Shown here piece by piece: positions 25,960 to 39,109 of a stretch of 64,000 bases of DNA. Both the position numbers and the translations under genes were made by a program. The notes beneath the pieces were generated by a model. That model saw only the letters and a list, made by a program, of their open reading frames with translations. It was not told the origin of the DNA and did no database searches. Position 1 is the stretch's first letter, and each line of letters begins with the position of its first letter. Source of the DNA: Isoetes taiwanensis (lineage: Eukaryota; Streptophyta; Lycopodiopsida; Isoetales; Isoetaceae); NCBI GenBank assembly GCA_021234155.1, contig JAJEKV010000020.1, positions 9,093,337-9,157,336 of the forward strand. Reading direction: 5' to 3'.

Positions 25960-28900
25960 TACTCAATTTGTTGCCAACCACATGCTTGGAGATATGGAGT
26001 TTAAAATGGGGACACCATAAAGAATAGGTTTGGACCAATGTTTTGCTTGGTGTTTCTTTTCAGTCCCCAATCAGCGAGAGGCGTTACATCTTGATAGCAT
26101 GCTAAACAATGCTTTCCTCAGGATGTTCTTCTATTCGCGGTTTTTCCCGGCTATGGTTGGATCGGTATCGTAGAGATATTTATAACTTTCTACAATTTCA
26201 GTATTACACGTCCTTTGTGTATAAGTGCAGTGCGCTCCTTGTTCCAAAATCATTATTTTTGACTTGAACCAGTTACATTCATATGTTTTGCTTCACAAAA
26301 GCATCAAGCGTTTAAATGCTCATAGCGGCTTTTGGTTTGCTTGCTAGCAAAACCCGTCATCACACATAAAGAAACAATTGAATCACACATTATTGCCCAA
26401 TTTGGTGCACACTTGATGATTTTCTCTTAACCAGCTATCCGGTTCTGTCTAAAGATCCCATGGTCGAGGACAATAAAGTGACTGGCTGCCCAGCGGTAGC
26501 TTGTCCGAGTGTCACATTCCAATGAAACCCGTTAGACTTGACTGTATGGTTGAATCTTTTGCCTCTCTTATTTCGTGTGGTACTCTCCGGTTGATCGTTC
26601 GTTACTTAACTCTTTCGCGGCGGAACCGGTGTCAAATGCTTTGTGAAATTCTATGTATGCTACATAGAGTGCTGCATTTGGATTTTTTGCATTTTCTATC
26701 GAGGGTTCTAAGAGTAAGCACATGATCGAGGGTATTATGATTCCCCTAAAGCCCTGATATGGTGATCTCACGTTTGCTTGCTCCGCCCATGCACTCAACT
26801 TGCTTTCCAAGAGGCGCCAAGTAATTTTGTGAACACCAACGCCCGATCAAAATTGTTCTGTAGTTGCGGACTTTTTATCCTCCCTTGTGAATTGGGTGGA
26901 CCTTTGATTGATTCTCCAATTCTACGGCATTCCCACGTATGAGGCTCTCTGATTTATGATTTTGTTAGAATAGATAGCATGTTTTTCACCTCCCCATTTG
27001 AAAAGCTCCGCGCATAATTTATGCGCATCATGTGCTTTGTTATTTTTGCAAGTTTAGACAGGGCAATTTGGACCTCTGTTTTACGAAAAAAGATCCGTGG
27101 TTGGCTATTTTGGCATGCAAGTGGCACCTCCCTTTTCATAAAGGGACTTAACTAAATTAGTCAAGTCGCCCAAATCGACCTTAGCATTGTGCATTTTAGC
27201 TTCAACGTGTCCCAAAAGCTTTTGGGATATTTCATCAACTTTTCACCAGAGTTGTTGTTGCCTTTGCTCATAGTATGCCTCCTTTTTTTGGTCCCGGATC
27301 AAATGTCTCGTACCATTTTGGTTTGCTTATCTGATTAACGTAGCGGATGGCTTCTCGCTTCTTGGCATTGACATCCCACCGGGGAGTTGCAAGGCTGCCC
27401 GATTTATATTTCTTGGTGACCCCGAAAATCATTTTTTTCGCGATGGCTAGTATGATTTCTTGGAATTCTTTGTGCTTCCTCTTCAAAATCCCAGACCATG
27501 AGGCACTTGCCGCTCTTCTTCTACTTTTGTTTTATATTCTTCATTGAGCTCATAATTCACCTTAACCCTTGGATGGAATTAAGGGGGGCAATTCCCACGA
27601 TTTGCCTTGACTTTCAATACCATATGTAATGGAGTATGATCCAGGCCTACGGCGGGTTTGGAGCCTATGTGAAAATCTGCTATTAATTCCTTCTCTCTTG
27701 TGATGAGATAATCAATTTATGCGCCCTGCATGATTAAGGTAAGTGAGCTTTCCAGTTGTGGAAAATCTCTTACCGGATTGATAATTTTGAGCTTACATCC
27801 GTATACATAATTCAAATAACCGGTTTCCATCTCATTTGATATGACATCATCGATACCTGCAGTACATTGGATCCTCAATCTCATCTAAGTAAATATTTGC
27901 AAGATCATCATAGACTTTTGCTTGTCGACAACCGTGCGGCCATTAAAATCACTGTTATAATTATCTTACCCAGTGAGTACTCCGGGATATCCGAGGGATT
28001 ACCATAAGGATTTTCTTTGTCAAGACCATCTTTGTTTGTATGTTTTGGAGTTTTTCGGGGGCAAAATAGCATCTTTGCGAAGTACATTTAGATGTCGTTC
28101 TCCTTTACACAGAACCAAATATATTGGTTGTTTGCATCAGATTTTAGCAAATGTATCTCATGCTTTATATCCACACTTTTATATCTTGCAACTCCCCAAA
28201 ACCTCTTCACTCTGTCATTTTCTCATTCCATACTTGGCCAAGAAGCTCAAACCCAGGTATGTCCTCGGTGGAAGGCGATTGGTGTGTCGAGGGTTCTGTG
28301 AAGCATAATATGTCCCAGTTCTTCCAAGTTCCCGGTGGCATCTATCTTTGCTTGTGTGAGTCCATGTGCATTCCATAGACTGATTCTCAAGGCCCTGCTT
28401 CCTATTTATGCTTCTTGTTAGTGACTCTTTGCCTCACCTCCATGATCTAGGTAAGCCACGAAACACGATTCCCTTCTTCCTTCACTTTTGCCCATTCCTT
28501 CTTTCTAGAATCCAATTGGCGGGGGGTTAAATCTAGGTCCAACCAGATTTTTTCTCCCTTAAGTGCACTTCTATTATGAAGCACACGATCTCTTGCTTCT
28601 TTTGTTTGAAATCGACCAGGATAGGGCCAGTATGAGTACACGGCTTGCCCAATCTTCTTGAATTTACATGAAGGGGATCATGCGGTGCATTGTTTTGAGA
28701 AAAGATAAGCCTCCTTGTTTTACTGCAATTTCTTCTCCATCTATCTCGGGAAGGCCGAGAGATCTTGATTCTTTGCTCTGGGCTCTTGATCTAAGCTGCT
28801 CAAACGATACCTCGGCATGATGTATCTTCATTTGCTCTTTTGTGGTTTTACGCCATCTGTCTTTAATTTATTCTCCAAAGCTATTATCTGGCCCTAAAAT

Positions 28901-29107
28901 GCGTGGAAGGTTTCGCAAATTTGTGGATAACTGCTCATTCTGGTTTTTCAAACTTGTGTTTTGAGCCACCAGTTCGTCTAGGGTTCCACGCATTCCTTCA
29001 ACCTCGGATCTCAGATTTAGAATTTCTTTTTTAATTCATGCATCGCCAACAAATTGGCGGTGTCTCATAAATTTCGGCTTCATAGCCTTTTTTTCCTTCG
29101 GGGGCAT
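25960..29107 (-). mobile_element. Decayed non-LTR retrotransposon (LINE) with ORF1 and ORF2 remnants
   Basis: Minus strand, 5' end at the right. ORF1 starts with ATG at 29107 ('MPPKEKK'). It contains a leucine-rich heptad stretch typical of a coiled coil (about 29030-28900) and ends in 'LTPRQLDSRKKEW' near 28500. ORF2 begins with an endonuclease: 'WNAHGLTQAKIDA' near 28370, 'GDFNGRT' near 27930 and 'LDHTPLHMV' near 27630. The reverse transcriptase follows: 'NYRTI' near 26870, 'LDHVLTLRTL' near 26725 and 'YVAYIEFHKAFDT' near 26650. 'YKYL' and a downstream 'ALF' block lie near 26170-26100. Many stops and frameshifts separate these blocks, and the YADD catalytic motif is not visible. The order matches an endonuclease-type LINE found widely in land plants; the element is dead. 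Confidence 0.8.
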
Positions 29108-29214
29108 CCCCAATCTGAATTAAGCTCGGGAAGGCAAGACCGCTCATTACGACCTTTCGGCACAAAACCGGCACAACCTGTTAAATAATGTAAGTTTGCA
29201 GAATGTGAATTTAG

Positions 29215-29300
29215 GCTAGTTTATGGAAGTGTCCCAGCATAGTGTAGAAGGAAACTCCACTCCCAGATACTTGTAGGTGGGTGTCATGCCCAAAATTCAA
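29215..29300 (-). mobile_element. Second LINE reverse-transcriptase fragment
   Basis: Minus-strand translation gives 'TYKYLGVEFPST', the same block as at 19256-19310 on plus. It sits just upstream of ORF1 of the larger LINE, so it is the 3' part of a separate, neighbouring copy rather than part of that element. Confidence 0.6.
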
Positions 29301-31764
29301 GTTAGATGTGTCGTAAGAATTGTGAGATCAGACCACAATCATGAGAGAAAAATCGTGAGAGCATTCTGTGAGAAAAATTGGCCTAGCTTTCTTCATATGA
29401 GCAAAATTGACAGCAGCACATTGATGGGCAGCAAAACAATTCAGAAGCAAATTCGATGGAGCAGAATCAATTGTTTCAGGGGGGCATAAAAAAATGCCCA
29501 TTGCAAAAGGGCATTCAGTGGAATACAAAAAACTGAAGGGCATTTTGTGGAACTTGAAATTTTACTGAAGGATATACTTTGACAAAGGCATATGGTGAAA
29601 TGATCAAAACTCAGGGACATCTGGTGAAATCTGTCAAAACATAAGGGCATTTTGTAGATCCTTTGTACAAAATTTTCTAGTAAATAAAATGGAGTGGTCG
29701 TACTTGGTGCATGGTATCATCTAAGTGGTATATGTGTGATTGCTTGGCAATTACTAAGGTGATGGTAGAGGGTATTATGGCCACGTCATTATATTCTGTA
29801 CTAGAGAATCATTGCCACGAGGAAATTACGTCGAGTAATTTTTGAGGCGACTCAGCACCGTCGAGCAAATTTTGACATAATTTTGAAATGGAAAATTTCG
29901 ACATGATCTTTGAATGGCAGCGGCGATTCCTCAACATAATAAACGTCAGTTTCAAATTACGAACAAAATACTTTTTTCCCTTTCTTCCAAGTCCATCAAT
30001 CTTCCGGTGCAGTATCACAAGCAAATTACCTCTTCAATGCATATGATTGTTGAAATACAAATATGGAAAGTAAATAGCACATAGATTGCTAAATGAATTT
30101 AGGCTTCAAGTTGCACATGCCCGCAGAAAATAGGGTTTACTTAAATTGGATTTTGCTGCTTTGAATATCTTCTCATCATATAAAATTATGTATCTTCTTT
30201 TTTGGTGACGTGGCAAGAAAAGGTGATGTGTATGAGGGAATTAATTCCACGTCAGATTGAGATGGAGCGCCAGGATTTCTTTAGGCAAAGTAGGGTTTGG
30301 GCCATTCCGGCAAGATGTGGGGCTCAGCCTTGAGTCTTGACTGCTGGTTGTGCATGTACGCCGGCGTTTTGGCGACCGCAATAATATGGCATATCTATTC
30401 TTTTAGCCAACAATGGAATACAAGCTTCTTGTGGCGATTTGGGGATGCTTGCTTCAACGGTATGCCACTCTTAAATCTTTTTGATTGCCGGAGTAAATTT
30501 AAGTAGTGTGAATAGATGGAACGGAGTGATATCTGCCTAAATTGACAGACAAAATCCTACCCCATCAGGCCCATCTCCGTCACCATAGTTAAATCAGAGC
30601 AGGGCCTTCTTATGCATGCAAACAGGTGTTTTAAGAGCTGCTGATGCGTCTATCTGCGGTCGTTGAAGCTTTTCGTTCTTTGAACATGCCTTCCTTGCTT
30701 TAAAATCACTTAATCCTCTGAAGATAAGAAATATGATGGGGCCAAAGTTCTTTACATGTAAGGAAGTAAATTGGAGCTCAAATAAGGAGGATCCATTGAA
30801 GGATTTACTGGGAAAACTGGAGTTGGGCTCTGTGTAGCTTGAATCCCTGCAGTCATGGCCTTGCATGTTTGGTGATTCTGTTTGAAAGAAAGTTTGAGCA
30901 TAAATGTGGATCATATTACGAAAAAATCAAGCTCTGCGAATGGTTTTGGTCAGAAAAAAATCCGATCCAGTTTTACATTTTATTAGGAGCTCCTTTCTCT
31001 TTTGTGTTGTGCTGATTTGATTTTGCCCTTTCTTCCGCCGTCCCCGCTTGCGTTGCATCTTTAAATCTTTATTTCTGTTAAATTTCTCATTCTAATCATT
31101 AATAGGAGCTTTAGAGGCAGCTCATACACAACCGACTATGTAAGCTGTGCTGGTTCTAATGTATATGCATGTAAGGTGGCCAAATGGTTAGAAGGTTGAG
31201 CATGAGATTACTGCAAATTGATAGTTTGTCTTTGTCATGCCAAAAAGTAAAAGAAAATGTGTTGGGTTATGCGTAATTACATTTGTGGAACAAATGGCTG
31301 TAAACCCTCTGTTTCTGTGGACAGCTCTGAGGCAAATGTACCTTTATATACGCTATTCCGATTGCAGGTGAACACACAATGTATTGCGTCTTTAAGGAAG
31401 AGAAGTTGATGAACTGAGAACTTCAAGAAGAAAGAATTGAACAGTGCAATGAGTATTGACTATGGAAAGTGCGTGTATGCTGAATCACACTTCATAATAA
31501 AAAATGCAATAAAGCTTCTAATTTGCATTTCATGAGAGGCAACATTATCATTAAGGCAAGAGCATTAGAATACATCATATTTTTAAAAACTATTCCAATT
31601 TCATGCAAATGTTAGAAATTCCTTCTGACTAAGGAAGGAGTAATGAGCTAAAACCAATCCGTCAGGGCACCTTATCATTTCCTTCCATATAACTAACAAC
31701 ATTCTAATCCCAAGTTCCATTCGTTGATCTATTTGGGCTACTTCAAAAAACCCATCGAAGTATA
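29301..31764. other. Intergenic with a minisatellite-like segment
   Basis: 29470-29660 carries diverged repeats of a 'gggcattttgtggaa' type (partner at 23750). Elsewhere open frames up to 106 codons (30594-30914 minus; 30297-30506 plus) lack motifs. No gene is supported. Confidence 0.45.
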
Positions 31765-31783
31765 GCGGCGGCAACGCCGCCGC
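31765..31783. repeat. GC-rich perfect hairpin
   Basis: GCGGCGGC-AAC-GCCGCCGC forms an 8 bp perfect stem with a 3-base loop in AT-rich surroundings, 47 bases before the long LTR element. No U-tract follows and a terminator role is not implied. Confidence 0.8.
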
Positions 31784-31825
31784 ATTACCATCTTGTATAG
31801 AATAAAATGGAATAGAAAATGTTCA

Positions 31826-31830
31826 AGAGA
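31826..31830 (+). repeat. Target-site duplication (left), AGAGA
   Basis: Five bases directly before the left LTR, repeated exactly after the right LTR at 41194-41198. Confidence 0.85.
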
Positions 31831-33327
31831 TGTGACATTCCAAAGACGATTATCACGGTCCCGGGGGCGACATCTTTGTCTTTACACATCATCCGCGTAC
31901 CGCGCAGATCCCAATCGGCGTTAATGCGCCCGGCCCGTGTACACAAGCAAAGGCGCCCTAGGGGGCTGCTTGCAATGGTGTGCACACTAGCAATGTCGCA
32001 CCCCAGACCTTTAACCCATTAAAAGGTAGACCAAGGGTCATGGAAACCCTAAACCTAGCGATAGCCTACAAAGGCACCAAACCCTAACTTTTCCTTTTTC
32101 GCCCCACCGGACCTTCCGAGCTCCGATTCGGCGGCGAGGAGTCAATTCCAACTTCCACGATGCGCGGTCGCCCCAGCTTGTCGGATCATCCTTCCGACCG
32201 CATCCCGCGGCAGAGACATGGGCATGGGATCGGATGCAGTGAACCAGGGGATCGTATTTGGTCGATTGAATAGCCTAAACCTTATTCCGGCCTTGAGGAC
32301 CCGTGGGTTTAGCCTATTAAATCACCCTTAGTAGCGAGATCCACGAGATTGACTCTAACTAAAGAACCTAACTCTAGGAATTAGATTAGTTCTTATTTAC
32401 TTATGTTGATATGATGGGCGGATGTATTACGTGGACTCATTGTATTGGGAAGGGGGTAGAGACTTAAAGCTTAGTAGATGATGCTCCTAGCTAGTCCCTC
32501 TTAGTGCATTACTAGTTTTTGGCCCGTGTCTGAGGAGCCCACCTGGTTGTGGGTGAAGGGGCTGACTGGCTTAGAATGAGGTTAGTGTTCTAACCCTTGA
32601 CCGATCCCTACGTGTAAAGTCTCACAGGGATCGGGTGACTAGGTCTAATGGCTTGCGAGTGTGGGTAAGGCATGGGCTTTCGACAACTGTGGGGTGGTGT
32701 TCACCTTCCGATGGGTTAAAGTCCGAATATGGCTTAGCCCTCTAGTCACCTTGGGTCAAAGATGTAGATCTGCGGAGGAGTGATCCCCCTACACGCCCCA
32801 TCATCGGGTTGGGAGATGTAACCCGGGGAATAACCCCTTTGGCTATGCACCCCTGATGGCTGGTCCCGAGTCCCAACACTTTTCAACCTACTCTACAAAG
32901 TGTGCAGGGAGGGGCGGATGGAGTGGACAACCCCTAAGCCATGTTCTTATGCCGGCCCAATCCATTGTCATGATTAAATGCACTTTGAACTCACTCTAGA
33001 CCCAAGCTAGTCGGTCCTTCCACGAGTCTGCGAGCCTTGGGTAGGGAACTCTTTTGTGTTGTGCTGATCTTTGTCTATGTAAATATTGATGTGCCACCCT
33101 TGAGGTGGATATATGATGTTATATTCTTGGCGTGTATGTTTACGCTTCCGCAGACTAGGTAGGCCACCGAGGAAGACGGGTAAAATGACCCTTCACTCTT
33201 CCCACTTTGTGGACTCTGGGGGGCATGTTGATATGTGGAGGGCCACAGTATTAGTGTGGAGCTGGTGGAGGGATGAACTCTGTTTGTATCACGGTGCGGG
33301 CATCGTATATGAGTAGGGGCGTCCGCA
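31831..33327 (+). repeat. Left LTR of the LARD-like element (1497 bp)
   Basis: It starts TGTGACATTCCAAAG and ends GTCCGCA. It aligns end to end with 39727-41193. Shared blocks include 'ttaacccattaaaaggtaga', 'ccaagggtcatggaaaccct' and 'ggaattagattagttcttat'. LTRs carry promoter and polyadenylation signals, but I do not identify a certain TATA box here. Confidence 0.88.
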
Positions 33328-33342
33328 TGGTATCGAGCCATG
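33328..33342 (+). promoter_or_regulatory. Primer-binding site, initiator tRNA-Met type
   Basis: TGGTATCGAGCCATG follows the left LTR directly. The usual plant site is TGGTATCAGAGCC, so this copy has lost one A. It is the start point for minus-strand DNA synthesis in LTR retrotransposons. Confidence 0.75.
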
Positions 33343-36300
33343 TTCTTGGAGACCAAGAGCAAAGCAATCGACTATGCTCCCAAAGAGTACTAACTTGATA
33401 GGATCCTCAAACCTCGAAAAGTGGGAAAATGTTTTCTCATTTTTGTAGTTTGTGCTAAGCTAGTAACAGTTAAGTGAATTGGAACTTAATAAGACTAAAA
33501 ACAATGAGCCAAAACCTCCTCAGTAGCAAATTGGTCTCACACAGCTTCACCTGGTCAAAGAACTACACTTTAGTTTTTTGCGGGGCGCTAAGCCTGAGAC
33601 ATGGATCCAAAACGCCTTTAAAGGAGCCAAAGCGTGGTTTTTTTCAAACGTGGTTTGTTTGTAAATAAAAAGCATACCCCATTAATTACCTGCAGTAGTA
33701 TTGCTCGGCTCAAAAGGCGATGCCTTACTCCTAGATAGAAGTGCCCAAGAACACCCTTCGTTATAGTCATCTAGACCTCAGCATAGCAACCCAAGTCCAA
33801 CTGTTGGTGCATCACCTCTGCTCATGCCAAAGGCATAAACCTTGACCTAATTTTTTTTGTGTCCTTCTAATAGAGTTTGACTTATATAGCGCCACATTGA
33901 CCTCCCTATTGCCGGGGTACCTAGAAAGGAGCTAGAGTCTAGAGCTGCCCAAGTCACTCCTTGTGTAGGGGTTGGACTCCCCAAACCAACTGCTAGGACC
34001 TTAGAGTATGCCTCAAACATCATGGAGGTCTTGCAAAACAACCCTCATGTCATGCCATACCACACGTCCTAATGTCCATAGACTTGTAGAATATAGATAT
34101 GTCTCTAGTAATGTGCTCAAGCCATCTTGTTTGCTTATAAAGCCCAAAATGTTGTAGGAGAGCCCTTCAAGTAGACCCTTAGACTCTAGGATATCTGGCG
34201 TTGCTTTGCACTGAGGCCGAGCCACCTAAGAGCTAGAGGCGCAACTCCTTGAAGACATCAAGGTCCCACCGATGTACAAGGATAAGGAGAGGAGACCGAA
34301 AAAGGAGACCCAAGAGAGGGAAGATCACCCGCGACCTTGCAGCCCAGCAGCTCAGCGAATGTCATGAAACGTCGACCAAGGAGGAGAGACTTCGAATGGA
34401 TAAGACCCAAGGAACGGAGGAGATGACCTAGCCAGCAGGTACAAAAATCATGCAAAAGCGACTAGAAGGACCATGGTAGGGCAATGGAGATGACCACACT
34501 TCCGAGCATGGGGAGAGCCACCTCGAATGAAGCAAAGCCCCAAAACAACAGGAGTCGACTTTCGAGAAATTCAACTCCCCGAGGAATAGACAATGCACGC
34601 CACCTAATCATGATTTCAGAGCCGAAGACATTCAAGAGTGCCCGACCGCAACAGCCAGGTGACCCTACTCAAGCGATCAATGGCACCGCACATCGGCAAC
34701 CTTACAACGACACACCGCATGTAGGGACGTTGAGCGGTCACCGCATTCCTCACGACGAATATAAACATTAAGGAGGAGCATCTTTCTCAAGGGATCACAT
34801 CGACGAACACTCTTCACAACTGGCGTGACGAGCTCGGATCAGACATGAAGCTCAACAATAGTAGCAACATCTCAAAGGAATCCTGGAGTCAACCAGAACG
34901 AAGAAGATGCAGCAAAACCAAAGGATCAAACGCGATAGGAGGAGGGGAAACCCTAAAGGAGTATAAACATTTAAGTAGATCTTCGTAGTTGTTTTGAAAA
35001 AGTGGATGAATTAAAATCCCAATGTAAATGTGTATATGTCTATTGTATATCTCGGGTGCTCACAGATATAGTGGAGAAACATGAGTTTAAAGTCATGTTT
35101 TACGGATTTAGCGCTTAGATCAGGAAGCTCCTTCACTTCGACTACCAAATGAGGAAGCAAGGAAGCACAACTATAACCCAAGATCCAAATGGAAGACCAA
35201 GTACGAAGGCGAAATGACCAGAGGCCAAGATACTTTCGAAGTGCCCTCAAGTAGAAGACCGCCATTCACCCAATGTCGAACAAGAGACAACACCGGTCAT
35301 GTCAAGATCATCGTATTTGCACGGGGACATCGTCGGGATGCAACACTACCTCTTGTGGCGGCGGCAACACTTGATGAACTTATGACACGAGTGGCCTCAA
35401 CAATAGAAGGAGGAACGACCGGCATCAACGGAGCCAACTAAGAAGACAACATCTCGGCGACCATAATTCCACCTTGTGGCAATATAGGGTGATGCGCTAT
35501 GACACGCGATGTATTAGATGGAGAAGCACGCGTCTGAAAAGGCACCGCAACGAGAGATATGCCTTCAACAACTAGGTGATGGCTTAGATCAAAAGTACTC
35601 CTACTAGTAATTAGAAGAGAAGAAGCCGATCATATCTCCGACATCACGGGACATCAAACGCCCAAGGTAGAAGCATTCAACACCTTAACGACAAGGATAG
35701 CAATGAAGCACCTTCGCAAAAAGAGAGTTGAAGATAATAGCAGCTATTCAACGACAAGAGTATATCTAAAGGCGGTACTTCTTCAACTCAAGGGTCAAGC
35801 TAGCAGATATAAGGATCCATCATCCCGACAACATAGCCAGGGGGGAGGAGAGCCATGATGCTTTACTTGACAGAGAGACCGACATGCATAGAGGGACAAA
35901 GGTCGAACTGAAAGTCGGAGAAGTGCTAGCAACCGACTTCTTCCACGAGCTCCCTAGAGGCAACAGAGGATCAAACCGACGAGCACAATCAAAGCTACCG
36001 GAAGGTACCTCAAGATAAGAAGACGACATAGCAATCGGGAACGTGACAACGCCAAGCCATGTGATCAAGGGGATCAAACAAGGAAGTTTGGAAGCTCGAT
36101 GGAGAAGCATCTAGGCCGAGGCGAGCGATGACTTTGCACGCGGACTTGCATGCAACTCCGTGAACCCAAGGATGGCGATTCAAAGAACAAATCTGCAGAA
36201 GAGAACAACTCCGGAGGAGTATAGCCAAAGGAATTGCGCCTGACCTCAAGAGATCGCCAAATAGCTCAAGAATCATGAAGGGGAAACAGCGATTCTGTAA

Positions 36301-37060
36301 AACAGGATCGGAAGCAGACCAAATGTCAAAGCATCAACGACCAGCACACCTTTTTAGTTAGAATGTGATGCAAAGCGTGTTGTGCCATAGCCGACAAACA
36401 TGTCGGAGGGCCCAGTATATCAACAAATTACCCCGGAGTAATGACCAACGTACAAATAGGAGGATATAGATCGTCAACACCATTGCAGGAGGAACACCGA
36501 TGACATTGCCAAGGAGTAGGCGTGCAACTCGAAGGGAGGCACAAGGGAGATCTAATAAGCTAGTAGTAATTGTAATTATGTAAGCTATATGTTTTGCATG
36601 ATAGTCCCCACATTATTCCTTCCCTCCCATAGCATAACGGATCAAAAGAAGAGATGTCGAGGCAATTGCGGGGTGAAGCAATCAACATCCTCAACACTCT
36701 TCGGCAACAAGAGGACTCGATGTATGAGACGTCGATGGAGTCGAAGAAACAATATCGGATCTGAGTCGCCCTTTAGCCGCCAAGACAAAGAGTTCAAGAT
36801 GAAAGATCTTTTCAACTGGCGCCACCTTGGGCTTTTGAAAAGCGGCATGGAAGATTTCAAGTGATCAACTACACCATCAAGCCACCAAAGAATGAGAGGC
36901 TTCTAACGAACAAAGTCAACCTCTACATCAAAGAGGAGCCACCGTCAAGGAGATCAAGTATCGGCGACTTTGAAGAACGTCCACCTTGCTACTTCAAGCA
37001 GGAAAGCAGTGGATGAGAGCTTCTAGCAAGGTCAAGGATCTAAGGCCATGGGGCCTAGTA
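33343..37060 (+). other. LARD interior, left half: T-poor, no recognisable coding
   Basis: From about 34230 to 37060 the plus strand is strikingly poor in T and rich in A, G and C, as seen in gag-like or hydrophilic coding sequence. No frame stays open beyond about 95 codons on plus and none shows a zinc knuckle, capsid or protease motif. It could be a fully decayed gag-like frame or a non-coding structural interior. Confidence 0.55.
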
Positions 37061-37691
37061 GGTTAAATGTAGGGATGGTAACATCCATATTGGGATTAGA
37101 AGGCATTGTTAGATATTCTCGTAGAAAGGATTGCCCCAATATTGAGCTAAGCGTCAAGTATTGGGAAGGAACGCATAGGAGTAACTAAAATTATACACGA
37201 CATAATGGACATCCAACATATTGAAACCACTTGGTGAGATTGATCTCCTCACTAAGAAGGAATCATTACTAGGATAATTGTTGACCATGTATAAATCTAG
37301 TACCTCAAAGAATAATCCAACCGAAAGAAAAGAAGTAATCTAACAAGTCCCACCAACTTGTTACGATGACATCAATTCGATTGGTAGGAATATTCCAAGA
37401 GTTTAAATAGCTAAGAAAGGGGAATCTCTAGAATATAAAAGAATAGTACATGTAAGATACATCTAAAATAACAATTATAGTAATCAAATAGTCTTTTGAG
37501 ACAAAAGGAATGATGACAAAACCTTGTGGTTTAGAATCGTTCTAACTAAGTAGGTAACCCATAACTATATTGAAATAAATGATAACATAATATGTGCATC
37601 CATCTTAGATGATTATATATGTTAGCTTCTTTGACTAAAAATTAATGCACTAATTAAGAAGCATATAACCTCTTAAGGAGAGAGAATAGAT

Positions 37692-37713
37692 ATGACGTTG
37701 TGTACAACGTCAT
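37692..37713. repeat. Near-perfect 22 bp palindrome inside the LARD
   Basis: ATGACGTTGT-GT-ACAACGTCAT: ten-base arms around a two-base centre. Two weaker inverted repeats follow within 60 bases, an 'ttctttttaaagaa' type and 'CAATCttatGATTG'. Confidence 0.85.
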
Positions 37714-39109
37714 TGAAGGGGTGAGGACCATTTTCTTTTTAAAGAAAGTGGGCGGCTCAATCTTATGATTGAACGCATGCCTTGCATCTTAGGGATTGAA
37801 GGGCCATCGAATTGACCCAATAGAGTTCACTCGTTAGAATGGCCAAAGCGAATAGAGCGTAAAATAGATAGATACCTTAGTGCTCGGGGAGGCCTTCAAC
37901 GTCGCGAGACCTGACGTGTAGCTAACTACACCAATGAAGTGGAGCAAAACTATGGGAGCAATGCAACCCACCAAGTCATCTCCAAATTACTCGACGCCAG
38001 GCTCAATGGGTGGATCGCTTAGGTAAGGTGTCATGTATTATAAGCTTTAATGTGTCTTATTGATAAGTTAAATATAGATCCCAATAACTCCATAGAAATT
38101 GTTGTACGATATGTATCATAGGGAAATAAGTTAAATAACAATGGTAATGCGAGGTAAAGCATGTTAATTAATCCTTAAAGGATGCAATTCCTTCCAAGGA
38201 TAGCTATATGACCTCGGGTCCTTAGAAATATAAATAGAAAATAGAAATTAGGATATACTTAAGTGTATCTTAGGGATATACTTCCAAGGGTAACATAAAG
38301 ACCCAAGGAAGAGAAAACAAGAAGCACATCTAATTCTTGTGTATGATAATTAAAACCTTGTCTATGTAACAATAGGTCTAAATCGGGGTTATTGTTTAAA
38401 TAATTTATGATCTAAAAGCCAAGTAAATATTGTAAAGCTTAGAGTAAATATAATTCTACTATCAGAAGTAATGTATCCGATACTATAATAATGTTAATTC
38501 ATAAATATTACCTTAGGGTAATTATGTAAATCACATGCATTAAAGGAGCCAAAATGGAAATCGAGGAATGTCGATTTGTGTAGATTTATAGCTTGCCTAG
38601 TTAAGTATAATCTACGATGCAACCTATGAGGTAAGGGTTGCATGCGTTATTACTGGCGATGAGATCATTACGGTGATCTCTAGGACGTGGTGTAATGTCA
38701 ATGTAGGCATGACAGCGGTGCATTGCAAAAAGTCTACTTCGTCCCCACGGAAGTAGGCGACCTCGAGAGAAAGGAGGTCATTGAGGAATGCATTGATAGG
38801 AAAAGCACCTCTAGCCCCATATATGCTTTGATAGGAGGAATCGCCTTCACGCCCCATATACGGGAAGGACCTATCCTCCACGCTGGCAACTAAAGATGTA
38901 GGCATGAGCCATATAGGCATTATAGGCGCTGCCTCCATGGCCACGATGGAAGAAACATCCTCTTCCCGGGAGATTAGCCATGCATTCATGTAGATAGGTG
39001 GGGTGGTCACCACATAACCAAAATTTATTAATAATTAAAATGGTACTAACGTGGTGTCGACCACTGTAAGCCAATAGAGCTCCGGAGGGCAAGGAGGTCG
39101 AGAGCCTAA

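Noticed and set aside
38624-39013. 129-codon minus-strand frame inside the LARD
   Set aside because: Opposite to the element's transcription, no domain and no supporting context.
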